This document shows positions 35,482 through 43,592 of a stretch of 64,000 nt of DNA, in pieces. How positions within the stretch are numbered: the first letter of the stretch is position 1; every line of letters begins with the position of its first letter. The notes below the pieces were generated by a model. The model was not told the origin of the DNA, searched no databases, and worked only from the letters and a program-made list of their open reading frames with translations. The position numbers and the translations under genes are program-made. This stretch comes from Streptomyces sp. NBC_00576 (GTDB taxonomy: Bacteria > Actinomycetota > Actinomycetes > Streptomycetales > Streptomycetaceae): the NCBI RefSeq assembly GCF_036345175.1, contig NZ_CP107780.1, forward strand, positions 10,354,001 through 10,418,000. Direction: 5' to 3'.

Positions 35482-35973
35482 TCAGTCCTGTTGGGGTGCG
35501 GTGGTGTGGAATCGGCGGTGCAGGTCGCGTACTTGTGCGGCCAGTTCCGGCACCGGCCCCTCGACTGTCACACCGGGCGCGACCTCATTGACCGGCAGGG
35601 TCCGTACCGGGGGTGCGGGTACGCCCAACTCGCCCAGCCAGGCGGCCAGTTGTTCGGAGGAGGCGACGTACACGATCCGTCCGAGGCCCACCCAGGCGTG
35701 CGCGGCGGCGCACATCGGGCAGTGCTCGCCGGAGGTGTAGACGGTGGCGGCCGCCCGCTGCTCCGGAGTCAGATGGGCGGCGGACCAGCGGGCCAGCTCG
35801 AACTCGGGGTGGCGGGTGCGGTCGCCGGAGGCCACTCGGTTGTGGTCCTCCGCCAGCACGGCGCCCTCCCCGCCCACCAGCACGGAACCGAACGGCTCGT
35901 CGCCGGCCGCCAGCGCCTCGGCGGCCAGCTCCACACAGCGGCGCAGGTAGGGCAGTTCGTCGCTCTTCACCAT
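35482..35973 (-). CDS. Nucleoside/nucleobase deaminase (CDA fold, zinc)
   Basis: 163 residues. Zinc and proton-shuttle motifs of the cytidine-deaminase-like superfamily are intact: HPEFEL (H-x-E) and SGEHCPMCAAAH (P-C-x-x-C). The HPE/CPMC combination and length are closer to guanine deaminase-type enzymes and other purine deaminases than to TadA. Likely acts in nucleobase salvage in the cytosol. Convergent with the tandem GNAT gene. A poor ribosome site (GGAGA 12 nt upstream) precedes the ATG-GTG start pair. Confidence 0.85.
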   Translation of the reverse strand: MVKSDELPYLRRCVELAAEALAAGDEPFGSVLVGGEGAVLAEDHNRVASGDRTRHPEFELARWSAAHLTPEQRAAATVYTSGEHCPMCAAAHAWVGLGRIVYVASSEQLAAWLGELGVPAPPVRTLPVNEVAPGVTVEGPVPELAAQVRDLHRRFHTTAPQQD

Positions 35974-36166
35974 GGCTGACCGGGTCTCCTCGCGGTGCGG
36001 TGTCAGGGTGCAGGCTACGTCGGTACGGCCGGGAGGGCTGGGCAGGGACAGGCCGGCCCCTTTGCGGTGCCGAACACTGCTTCACGTGTGCGAATGATCC
36101 GAGACGTGACGTATCGCAGGTGCCAATACCGTTGCGCTTGCCCGATCGGGGTGCTGGAGTAACAAC

Positions 36167-36943
36167 ATGGATCATGCAGGGGTGCTCGCCCTTTACGACC
36201 GGGACATGCGCGAAGGGGCGCAGCCCGACGGGCCAGGCGCCCGGATCGAACGGGTGGGGGGCGTGGTGCGCCAGGTCGCCGACGCCCAGGGATGGAACGG
36301 GGTCGTCTGGTCCGACCTCGACGCGGAGCGGGCCGACGAGGCGATCGCCGAGCAGATCCGCTACTACAGCGACCTCGGACGCAAGTTCGAGTGGAAGCTC
36401 TACGGCCACGACCTCCCCATCGACCTGGGGCAGAGACTGCGCACGGCGGGGTTCACGCCCGAACCCGAGGAGACGCTGATGATCGGCGAGGTCGCCGGTC
36501 TGACCTTCGACACCGAGCCGCCCGAGGGCATTCGCCTCGTCCCGGTGACCGACCGGGCCGGCGTCGAGCTCGTGGCGGACGTGCACGAGAAGGCATTCGG
36601 CACCGACAGCTCCCGGATGCGGCACCAGCTGCTCGCCCGGCTCACCGACGACCCGGACACGGTCACGGCCGTCGTGGCGCTGGCCGGCGACGAGCCGGTG
36701 AGCGCGGCCCGTATGGAGCTCGTACCCGGTACCCGGTTCGCCGGGCTGTGGGGCGGCGGCACCGTCGAGGCCTGGCGCGGCAAGGGCATCTACCGCGCCC
36801 TGGTCGCCCACCGCGCCCGCGACGCCGTGAAGCGCGGCTACCGCTACCTCCAGGTCGACGCCTCCCACCAGAGCAGGCCCGTCCTGGAACGCCTCGGCTT
36901 CGAACCGCTCACCACGACGACGCCGTACATGTACGAACCCTGA
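36167..36943 (+). CDS. GNAT acetyltransferase
   Basis: 258 residues, ATG with GGAG 7 nt upstream. N-terminal 110 residues form an unassigned helper domain; the GNAT core lies at about 120-258 with the acetyl-CoA loop GGGTVEAWRGKGIYRALVAH and the closing SRPVLERLGFEPL. Substrate unknown. It faces, tail to tail, another GNAT gene 67 bp downstream; the two are not similar enough to be recent duplicates. Confidence 0.85.
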   Translation: MDHAGVLALYDRDMREGAQPDGPGARIERVGGVVRQVADAQGWNGVVWSDLDAERADEAIAEQIRYYSDLGRKFEWKLYGHDLPIDLGQRLRTAGFTPEPEETLMIGEVAGLTFDTEPPEGIRLVPVTDRAGVELVADVHEKAFGTDSSRMRHQLLARLTDDPDTVTAVVALAGDEPVSAARMELVPGTRFAGLWGGGTVEAWRGKGIYRALVAHRARDAVKRGYRYLQVDASHQSRPVLERLGFEPLTTTTPYMYEP

Positions 36944-37010
36944 CCCACGGCCGACCCTGACGCACGATGACGCCGGCTCACGACGGCCGGATCGCCGGGC
37001 GGCGCCTGCC

Positions 37011-37925
37011 TCACAGCCCGAGCTGGAACTCCACCGCCCGGTGCGTGGGCACATACCCCAGCTCGTCGTTGATGCCGAGCATCGGTGTGTTGCTGTTCGC
37101 GATGTCGGTGAGCAGCCCCGTGAGCCCGGGGTGGCGTTCGCGGGCGCGGCGGATCGACTCGGCCTTCATCCAGCGGCCGAGTCCGCGTCCGCGATGCTCG
37201 GGCAGTACCGCCGTACCGTAGTGCTGTCCGTCGCCTTGGCCGTCCCCCGGCACCACCAGCTCGGAGAAGCCGACGACCGAACCGTCCGCCGTGTCCAGCG
37301 CGGCCACGGTGTGCAGGCGGTCGCCGCGCGCGGCGACCGCCTGCGCCGCCGCCAGGACGCGGTCGACGTCCCACACGACCGTGCCGTAGTCGGTGCCCTC
37401 CATGGGCATGTCGTCCATGGCGCGGCGCGAGTCGGCATAGCTGCGGGCCAGGCCCGGCGGCACGGTGCCGTCCCAGGCCGTCAACCGGTAGCCGGGGTAC
37501 GGGAGTTCGGCGAGGTGGGTGATCTCCGCGAGGTCCGCGTCGGCCAGGACCAGCCGGGCGTACGTCAGTGCCAGCACCTCGCGAAAACCCCGGTCCGCCA
37601 GGAAACGGTCGCCGGGGGAGCCCTCCTGGGCCTGTGCTACGACCGACCGTCGTCCGTCACTCCGGGCCGCGGCGACAGCGGCCTCCAGGAGCCGGGTGCC
37701 GACCCCCTGCCGGCGCTCCGTGTGATGGACCGAGATCTCCAGCTCGGCGAGATGCTCCTGGCCCTCCCTGGTGAACAGGCGCAGGAAGGCGGAACCGAGC
37801 GGTGTGCCGTCCGAGCCGGCGGCCAGCCAGGCGAGCCGCCGGCTCGACGCGCCGGGTTCGGGATCGGTGAGTGCGGTGAGGTGCGGGGGGCAAGAGGTCT
37901 CCGTGACGGTGAGAAGGCCGTACAG
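37011..37925 (-). CDS. Tandem GNAT acetyltransferase, start codon unresolved
   Basis: Two GNAT domains in one continuous frame. The C-terminal one has VLPEHRGRGLGRWMKAE. The N-terminal one, encoded at about 37590-37880, has the full acetyl-CoA signature ERRQGVGTRLLEAAVAA and AWLAAGSDGTPLGSAFLRL. The first conventional start in frame, GTG 37577, would delete the first domain's core. Above it the frame is open to a TGA at 37998-38000 and contains no ATG, GTG or TTG; the only near-cognate candidate at a sensible place is CTG 37925, giving 304 residues. Either a rare CTG start is used, or an indel (for instance in the G6 run at 37885-37890) has cut the true start off. Coordinates therefore mark the likely extent, not a proven start. 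Confidence 0.7.
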   Translation of the reverse strand: MYGLLTVTETSCPPHLTALTDPEPGASSRRLAWLAAGSDGTPLGSAFLRLFTREGQEHLAELEISVHHTERRQGVGTRLLEAAVAAARSDGRRSVVAQAQEGSPGDRFLADRGFREVLALTYARLVLADADLAEITHLAELPYPGYRLTAWDGTVPPGLARSYADSRRAMDDMPMEGTDYGTVVWDVDRVLAAAQAVAARGDRLHTVAALDTADGSVVGFSELVVPGDGQGDGQHYGTAVLPEHRGRGLGRWMKAESIRRARERHPGLTGLLTDIANSNTPMLGINDELGYVPTHRAVEFQLGL

Positions 37926-38076
37926 GGCAGTACTGAGGCCGCACCGTGCCGGTCGTCGGCCACGGTGCGGTGGGCCCGCCGAAGCTAGCCCCGGGGCTCA
38001 CTGCTCGCAACGGAGTTTCAACGCCTTGCACGACTGTCCGGCGCGGGCCCGGTGGGGGCTGGTCGCGCCCGCCTTC

Positions 38077-38361
38077 TCACCGGCGCCTGCTGTGGCTGCG
38101 CCGCGGTGTCTTCGCCCGGTCCAGCGCGGCCACGCCGAGGGCGGCGAGCCCGATCTGGATGAGCCACTCGACCCAGTCGATGCCGTCCGTGTCGGACAGG
38201 TCGAGTCCGGCGGCGATCGCCGAACCGATGAGCGCGGCCACGATGCCCACGGCGATCGTCCAGAGGATTCCGATGCGCTGGCGCCCCGGGACGAAGAGCC
38301 GACCCAGTACGCCGATGACGGTGCCGATGATGATGGCGCCGATGATGCTCGAGATCGTCAT
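38077..38361 (-). CDS. GlsB/YeaQ/YmgE family small membrane protein
   Basis: 94 residues, three membrane helices (about 4-24, 32-55, 62-80) and a basic tail RAKTPRRSHSRRR. The glycine-rich first helix with IIGTVIGVLGRLFVPGRQ is the transglycosylase-associated/GlsB signature. Associated with general stress in several bacteria; biochemical role unknown. GAGGGG ribosome site before the ATG. Follows the SPW-repeat gene on the same strand by 122 bp; both encode stress-type small membrane proteins. Confidence 0.85.
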   Translation of the reverse strand: MTISSIIGAIIIGTVIGVLGRLFVPGRQRIGILWTIAVGIVAALIGSAIAAGLDLSDTDGIDWVEWLIQIGLAALGVAALDRAKTPRRSHSRRR

Positions 38362-38483
38362 TTCTGCCCCTCTTCGCCGGTATTGCCTACCTCCTCTTCT
38401 AGTGCCCGCTGCGGACCGGGACAGTCTGGTCCACCCCTGAATGAACAGGTCCGGTCCCCTCCAAGGACCGGACCCGCTTCCAC

Positions 38484-38924
38484 CTATGCCCTGGGGGCGC
38501 TTCGCGCTGTCGCGCCCGCACTCAACATCCCCAGGAACAGGGCCAGGGCGCCGATGATGACGTTGTTCAGCACGACACCCGCATCAGGGCTGTCGCCGAC
38601 GATCCACGGCGAGACGATCATCCAGATGCCCATCGCGCACAGGGCCCCGCTGAGGCCGTACATGCGTTCCGGGGTGTTGGTGAACCCGAGGGCCAGCAGG
38701 CCGATCGCGATGCCCATGATCAGGTTGTGGGTCACGAGCGGAGGCTGGCTTGTCGTGTAGTGGAGGATCCAGGGGGATGCCGCGCAGTAGAGACCGACGA
38801 GGAACACCGGTCCGTCCACGAGCGCCACATCGCGACCGCCGAGCATACGGGCGTACCGTGCCCGCATTTCGGATACATCAGGGTGGCTGTGGATGTCACC
38901 TCTGGTGTGCGAGACATTGGCCAT
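38484..38924 (-). CDS. SPW-repeat membrane protein
   Basis: 146 residues with four membrane helices. The SPW repeat appears twice: AASPWILHYTT and IVSPWIVGDSP, each followed by a helix pair ending in a glycine-rich segment. These proteins are common in actinobacteria and of unknown function. AGGAGA lies 6 nt before the ATG. Located 79 bp downstream of the LysR gene on the same strand; a weak 6-bp hairpin (GACCGC 38953-38958 with GCGGTC 38966-38971) separates them. Confidence 0.85.
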   Translation of the reverse strand: MANVSHTRGDIHSHPDVSEMRARYARMLGGRDVALVDGPVFLVGLYCAASPWILHYTTSQPPLVTHNLIMGIAIGLLALGFTNTPERMYGLSGALCAMGIWMIVSPWIVGDSPDAGVVLNNVIIGALALFLGMLSAGATARSAPRA

Positions 38925-39003
38925 GACTCGTCTCCTTCGGCTGTGCAGGCCTGACCGCGTCTGATGCGGTCTGCGGTTTACGCCGCGTACTCACATTGTG
39001 CTC

Positions 39004-39966
39004 TTATTTATCCCTTATGTGCAGGTCTGTGATGCTGAGTGACCTACTCTGCACGGTGAGTGTCCCGCCCAGCGCCCGCGCCCGGCGCACGAACACCTCG
39101 TGCAGATCGCGCGCGGCCAGTGGTACGGACTCCGCCCGGCGGCGCTGAAGTGTCAGCAGCACCTGGGTGGTGTCGTCGTCCGCGATCGGCCGGTAGGTGA
39201 GGAAGCCGCGCCGCTCCAGCGGGTCGCCGACCACGCTGAAGTCGGGCAGCACCGTCGCCCCGAGTCCCTCCGCGACCATCAGCTTGCCCATCTCGGCGCC
39301 GTCCGTGGAGTACGCGAAGGCCGCGCCGTGCCCCTCCAGCAGCCGGTGGAGGTAGCGGTGCATGACGTACCCGGAGCGCATCGCGATCAGCGGCCCGGCG
39401 AGCAGGTCGGCCACCGACACCGCCGACCGGGCCGCGAGGGGACTGTCCGGACGTAGGCACACCACGGGCCGTCCGCGCAGCAGTTCGGTGCTCTCGAAGC
39501 CGGCCGGTACGTCGTCGCCCTCCAGCTGGTTCACCAGCCCGAGGTCGAAACCGCCCTCCGTGAGCCCCCGGTGGATCTCCGCCTGCTGTACGTCGACCAC
39601 CTCCACCTGTGTCAGCTCGTGTGTCGCGCGGAACTCCCGCACGGCGGGGATGAGCAGCGGCACGGTCGCCGCGTTCACCGTGCCGACGCGCACCATGCGG
39701 CTGATGCGGTGCTGTTCGCCCGCCGCGCCACGCAGCCGGTCCACCGCGTCGAGGACGTCGATGATGTGCGGCAGCAGCTCCCGGCCCTCCGCGCTCATCG
39801 TCGCGCCGGACCGTTTCCGCTCCAGCAGGTCGACCCCGAGTTCACGCTCCAGATTGCGCACGGTCTCGCTCAACGCGGGCTGCGACAGGCGGAGTTCCTC
39901 CGCCGCCCGGCGCAGCGAACCGAGCCGGGTGACCGCCGCGATGTATTCCAGCTGTTCAATACGCAC
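39004..39966 (-). CDS. LysR-family regulator, likely of the sulfonate operon
   Basis: 320 residues from GTG 39966, which places the winged HTH at the usual N-terminal spot (RIEQLEYIAAV, AAEELRLSQPALSETVRNLE); GTG 40017 would add 17 residues but its ribosome site would be too close. The effector-binding domain spans about 85-310. It is divergent from the leader peptide and ssuE-sfnB-ssuD genes, the normal position for a LysR regulator of that operon, comparable in role to CysB/Cbl in enterics. The effector (possibly an adenosine phosphosulfate or O-acetylserine type signal) is unknown. Confidence 0.85.
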   Translation of the reverse strand: MRIEQLEYIAAVTRLGSLRRAAEELRLSQPALSETVRNLERELGVDLLERKRSGATMSAEGRELLPHIIDVLDAVDRLRGAAGEQHRISRMVRVGTVNAATVPLLIPAVREFRATHELTQVEVVDVQQAEIHRGLTEGGFDLGLVNQLEGDDVPAGFESTELLRGRPVVCLRPDSPLAARSAVSVADLLAGPLIAMRSGYVMHRYLHRLLEGHGAAFAYSTDGAEMGKLMVAEGLGATVLPDFSVVGDPLERRGFLTYRPIADDDTTQVLLTLQRRRAESVPLAARDLHEVFVRRARALGGTLTVQSRSLSITDLHIRDK

Positions 39967-40066
39967 CGCAGCAGAATGCGGACGTACGAGCGGCCCGTTC
40001 AAGGGTTTCCCTGTCACACCTTCGTGAAATCAGGTGGTCCGGGATGCGAGACCGGTCGGGTTTTCC

Positions 40067-40096
40067 TTGACTGCCCTCTTCGGCGACTGTCACGAT
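40067..40096 (+). promoter_or_regulatory. Promoter candidate for the sulfur operon
   Basis: TTGACT at 40067-40072 and CACGAT at 40091-40096 with an 18-nt spacer. The -10 box ends 7 nt before the leader-peptide ATG, so the transcript would start at or next to that ATG (leaderless). Confidence 0.45.
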
Positions 40097-40103
40097 CGAT
40101 GAC

Positions 40104-40187
40104 ATGAATATGCGACTGGACCTCACGCGGCGACGGCACGTCGACCTCGCGCGCGTCTCCAGCGCCTCCTGTTGCTTCGCGGCCTGA
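40104..40187 (+). CDS. Cysteine-codon leader peptide (attenuator type)
   Basis: 27-codon frame from ATG 40104 to TGA 40187. It contains the TRRRHVDLARVSS core followed by SASCCFAA, the pattern of the small actinobacterial putative leader peptides found before sulfur assimilation operons, in which tandem Cys codons near the end sense Cys-tRNA supply. Ribosome stalling at the Cys-Cys pair would alter expression of the ssuE-sfnB-ssuD genes when cysteine is scarce. No ribosome site is seen, but a promoter 7 nt upstream fits leaderless translation. The peptide itself probably has no other function. The attenuator hairpin that should follow is not obvious, perhaps because the adjacent sequence has been rearranged. 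Confidence 0.8.
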   Translation: MNMRLDLTRRRHVDLARVSSASCCFAA

Positions 40188-40242
40188 TCCCCGTCCTGAT
40201 CCGCCGCGCCCGTTCCGTTTCCGCAACCGCCTGAATTTTGCC

Positions 40243-40452
40243 GGATTCAACTCCGGACGGGAATTGGCGTGCCCTGGCTGGAGCACGACGAGCTCCCCCA
40301 GTTCTCGGCTTCGCCCGAACCGGGAGGGGCCCATTCGCCGCTCCGAGGAGTTCATCCAGGGCCTCCGCCGGATCTGGACCGAGGACCACACCGAACTGGC
40401 CGGTGACTCCTATCGGTTGCGCGACTTCTCGGCATGCGTGAAACCGAAGCCC
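40243..40452 (+). pseudogene. sfnG: Fragment of a SfnG-like dimethyl sulfone monooxygenase
   Basis: Non-coding-looking gap between leader peptide and ssuE, but pieces in two frames match the middle of SfnG/LLM monooxygenases: GFNSGREL (40243-40266, frame 1), VPWLEHDEL (40269-40295, frame 3), and IRRSEEFIQGLRRIWTEDHT followed by ELAGDSYRLRDFSACVKPKP (40333-40452, frame 1). In intact homologues these pieces are contiguous (about LG-VPWLEHDE-RYRRSEEFI). So at least one frameshift and an insertion of about 35 bp separate them, and both ends of the gene are gone. Assignment rests on remembered family sequence, not on an alignment. Confidence 0.65.
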
Positions 40453-40577
40453 AACTCCCGCAGAGCGAGCCCCGGTCCGTAGCGGTCAGCGCCTCAAGCC
40501 CATCCCGCCCGCTCGCCCGGAGCGCTGCCATGAACAGGCGCCCCCGGACCCCGGAAAGCCCTCAGAAAGAGGACCCC

Positions 40578-41132
40578 ATGGCCACCATCCTGTCCGTCTC
40601 CGGCAGTCCCTCCGTCTCGTCGCGCACCGGAAAGCTCCTGCGTCACCTGGACACCCGTCTGGTCGCCCAGGGACACAAGGTGATCCCGCTCGACGTACGC
40701 ACGATCCCCGCCGAGGCCCTGCTAGGCGCAGACTTCCGGCATCCGGCGATCGTCGAGGCCACCGAGCTGTTCGCGGGCGCCGACGGTGTCGTCGTGGGCA
40801 CCCCGGTCTACAAGGCGTCCTACTCCGGCGTCCTCAAGGCGCTCCTCGACCTGCTCCCGCAGTACGCCCTCACCGGCAAGACCGTGCTGCCGCTGGCCAC
40901 CGGCGGCAGCACCGCCCATGTCCTGGCCATCGACTACGCGCTGCGCCCGGTTCTCAACTCCATGGGCGCCGCCCACATCGTCCAGGGCTGGTTCACCCTC
41001 GACAAGGACATCACCGCACACGAGGACGGTTCCATCTCTGTCGCCCCGGCCACCGCCGAGGCACTCACACAGGTCCTCGACCAGTTCTCGGCGGCGCTCG
41101 GCCGCTCCCCGCTCCTCGCCGCGGCGGTCTGA
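40578..41132 (+). CDS. ssuE: NADPH-dependent FMN reductase SsuE
   Basis: 184 residues from ATG 40578 (AGAGGA 5 nt upstream); longer frame to 40434 overlaps the sfnG remnant and is rejected. Close to E. coli SsuE across its length: VSGSPSVSSRTGKLL (FMN phosphate loop), GTPVYKASYSGVLKALLDLL, LPLATGGSTAHVLAIDYALR. It supplies FMNH2 to the two-component monooxygenase SsuD encoded two genes downstream, and perhaps to SfnB-associated chemistry. First intact gene after the leader peptide; 5 bp from sfnB. Confidence 0.92.
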   Translation: MATILSVSGSPSVSSRTGKLLRHLDTRLVAQGHKVIPLDVRTIPAEALLGADFRHPAIVEATELFAGADGVVVGTPVYKASYSGVLKALLDLLPQYALTGKTVLPLATGGSTAHVLAIDYALRPVLNSMGAAHIVQGWFTLDKDITAHEDGSISVAPATAEALTQVLDQFSAALGRSPLLAAAV

Positions 41133-41137
41133 CTCCC

Positions 41138-42322
41138 ATGACCGCGAAAGTCATCGCCGACGAGGTGGAGGCCCTGACCGTGGCGGCGGCCCTGGCGGAC
41201 GAGTTCCGCACCGGGGCCGCCGCCCGAGACGCCGAACGACGCCTTCCCCGGGCGGAGTTGGACCGCCTCTCGGTATCGGGACTGCTCGCGGTCACCGTGC
41301 CCGCCGAGTACGGGGGAGCGGACGTACGTCAGGAGACCCTGGCCGAGGTCTTCCGACTGCTCGCCTCGGCCGACGCCAGCCTCGCCCAGACCCCGCAGAG
41401 CCATTTCGCCTACGTCAATGTGATCCGTCGTCAGGGAACGCCGGAGCAAAGGGAGTTCTTCTTCGGTGAGATCCTCGCGGGGCGGCGGCTCGGCAACGCC
41501 CAGTCGGAGGCGGGCACGAAACACGTCCAGGACATCCGCACCCGCCTGGACCGGCAGCCCGACGGCTCGTTCACGCTGACCGGCGTCAAGCACTACTCCA
41601 CCGGCGCCCTGTTCGCCGACTGGATCCCGGCCCTCGCCCGCACCGAGGACGACAACCTGCACGTGGCGTACGTTCCGCGCGACGCGCCCGGTCTCACGGT
41701 CGTGGACGACTGGGACGGCATGGGCCAGCGTACGACGGCCAGCGGCACCGTCCGGCTCGACGCGGTGCCCGTCCCGGCCGACCGGGTCCTCCCGCACCAC
41801 CTCACCTTTCAGGGGCCCCAACTCCATGGCGCCGTAGCCCAGTTGCTGCACACGGCCATTGATGTGGGCATCGCCGGGGGTGCGTTCGCCGAGGCCGCGG
41901 AGTTCGTGCGGACCAAGAGCCGGCCCTGGTTCGAGAGCGGCGCCGAGACCGCCGCCGACGACCCGCTGCTGATCCAGCGGTTCGGTGAACTCGCCGTGCA
42001 GCTACGGGCGTCCGAGGTACTGCTGCGCGAGGCGGCCCGGGCCGTGGACGAGGCCCGCGCCGACCTCACCGACGACTCGGCGGCCGAGGCGTCCATCGCG
42101 GTGGCTGTGGCGAAGGCGCACGCGGCGACCACCGCGGTGGAGGTCACCGGTGCCCTCTTCGAGGTCGCCGGTACCCGCTCGGCCCTCAACTCCCTGAATC
42201 TGCACCGGCATTGGCGCGACGCCCGCACCCATACCCTGCACGACCCGGCCCGCTGGAAGATCCAGCACATCGGCCGCTACGTGCTGAACGGCACGAAACC
42301 GCCCCGCCACGGCCTGCTGTAG
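41138..42322 (+). CDS. sfnB: SfnB-family sulfur acquisition oxidoreductase (acyl-CoA dehydrogenase fold)
   Basis: 394 residues. Acyl-CoA dehydrogenase-like flavoprotein with the SfnB signature at the C-terminus (HWRDARTHTLHDPARWKIQH then IGRYVLNGTKPPRHG). N-terminal GLLAVTVPAEYGGADV and the FAD region GNAQSEAG...LTGVKHYSTGA are present. SfnB, DszC and related monooxygenases act in dimethyl sulfone or organosulfur use under sulfate limitation; they take reduced flavin rather than acyl-CoA. Operon position between ssuE and ssuD supports this. Exact substrate unknown. Confidence 0.9.
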   Translation: MTAKVIADEVEALTVAAALADEFRTGAAARDAERRLPRAELDRLSVSGLLAVTVPAEYGGADVRQETLAEVFRLLASADASLAQTPQSHFAYVNVIRRQGTPEQREFFFGEILAGRRLGNAQSEAGTKHVQDIRTRLDRQPDGSFTLTGVKHYSTGALFADWIPALARTEDDNLHVAYVPRDAPGLTVVDDWDGMGQRTTASGTVRLDAVPVPADRVLPHHLTFQGPQLHGAVAQLLHTAIDVGIAGGAFAEAAEFVRTKSRPWFESGAETAADDPLLIQRFGELAVQLRASEVLLREAARAVDEARADLTDDSAAEASIAVAVAKAHAATTAVEVTGALFEVAGTRSALNSLNLHRHWRDARTHTLHDPARWKIQHIGRYVLNGTKPPRHGLL

Positions 42323-42358
42323 CGCGACGTGCGCTACGTTCCCGATCGGAGATCTTCG

Positions 42359-43504
42359 GTGTCCCTCACCTTCCACTGGTTCCTCCCCACCAACGGAGAC
42401 AGCCGCCACGTCGTCGGCGGCGGTCACGGCACCCCGGCCACCGCCTTCGGACAGAACCGGCCGCCGACGGTCGCCTATCTGAGCCAGATCGCCCGCGCCG
42501 CCGAGAACCTGGGCTTCGTCGGCGCGCTCACCCCCACCGGCGCCTGGTGCGAGGACGCCTGGCTGACCACCGCCATGGTCAGCCAGCACACCGAGCGCCT
42601 GAAGTTCCTGGTCGCCTTCCGCCCCGGTTTCGTCTCCCCGACCCTCGCCGCGCAGATGGCGTCCACCTTCCAGCGCCAGTCCGGCGGACGGCTCCTCCTC
42701 AACGTGGTCACGGGTGGCGAGAGCCACGAACAGAAGGCCTACGGCGACTTCCTCGACAAAGACGACCGGTACCGTCGCACGGGCGAATTCCTCGAAGTCG
42801 TAAAGGAGTTGTGGGAGGGCAAGACGGTCAGTCTGACCGGCGAACACCTCCGGGTCGAGGACGCCAAGCTGGCCCGCGTGCCCGATCCGGTCCCCGAGGT
42901 GTACTTCGGAGGCTCCTCGCCCATCGCCGGTGAGGTCGCCGCCCGGCACGTCGACGTCTACCTCACCTGGGGCGAACCACCCGCGCAGGTCGCCGAGAAG
43001 ATCGCCCGGGTCAGGGGACTGGCCGCCAAGCAGGGGCGCACCCTGCGGTTCGGCATTCGGCTGCATGTCATCACCCGCGACACCGCCGAGGCGGCGTGGG
43101 CGGAGGCGGACCGGATCCTCGCGGGCTTCGACCCGGGGACCGTACGGGACATTCAGGCGGGGCTGGCCCGCAGCGAGTCGGAGGGACAGCAGCGGATGCT
43201 CGCCCTGCACGGCGGCGGCAACCGCGACGGCCTGGAGATCCACCCCAATCTGTGGGCCGGCATCGGCCTGGTGCGCGGCGGCGCGGGCACCGCGCTCGTG
43301 GGCAGCCACGACGAGGTCGCCGACCGCATAGCCGAGTACCACGCCCTGGGAATCGACGAGTTCGTCCTCTCCGGCTATCCGCACCTGGAGGAGGCGTACT
43401 GGTTCGGCGAGGGCGTCCTGCCGCGGCTGGCCGCCCGCGGCCTGTGGCAGCACCCGTTCGCGCCGACCGCGGCCCCGGCGGCGCAGGTGCCGTTCGCGAG
43501 CTGA
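42359..43504 (+). CDS. ssuD: FMNH2-dependent alkanesulfonate monooxygenase SsuD
   Basis: 381 residues from GTG 42359 (GGAG 8 nt upstream), the same length as E. coli SsuD. Luciferase-like TIM barrel with family-specific blocks: FHWFLPTNGD, LTPTGAWCEDAWL (with the conserved active-site Cys), VTGGESHEQKAYGDFLD, VYFGGSSPIAGEVAARHVDVYLTWGEPP in parts, ALHGGGNRDGLEI, LWAGIGLVRGGAGTALVG, and FVLSGYPHLEEAYWFGE. Converts alkanesulfonates to aldehyde and sulfite with FMNH2 from SsuE. No ssuABC transporter genes are in the window, so import must be encoded elsewhere. Confidence 0.93.
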   Translation: MSLTFHWFLPTNGDSRHVVGGGHGTPATAFGQNRPPTVAYLSQIARAAENLGFVGALTPTGAWCEDAWLTTAMVSQHTERLKFLVAFRPGFVSPTLAAQMASTFQRQSGGRLLLNVVTGGESHEQKAYGDFLDKDDRYRRTGEFLEVVKELWEGKTVSLTGEHLRVEDAKLARVPDPVPEVYFGGSSPIAGEVAARHVDVYLTWGEPPAQVAEKIARVRGLAAKQGRTLRFGIRLHVITRDTAEAAWAEADRILAGFDPGTVRDIQAGLARSESEGQQRMLALHGGGNRDGLEIHPNLWAGIGLVRGGAGTALVGSHDEVADRIAEYHALGIDEFVLSGYPHLEEAYWFGEGVLPRLAARGLWQHPFAPTAAPAAQVPFAS

Positions 43505-43592
43505 GCGCTTCGCGGGGGTATGCGGCTCGTTCACCACGCCCGGCGGGGGCTGGGCCCGCGCCGGGCCTACCGTGGCGAAGGCGGCTGCCGCG

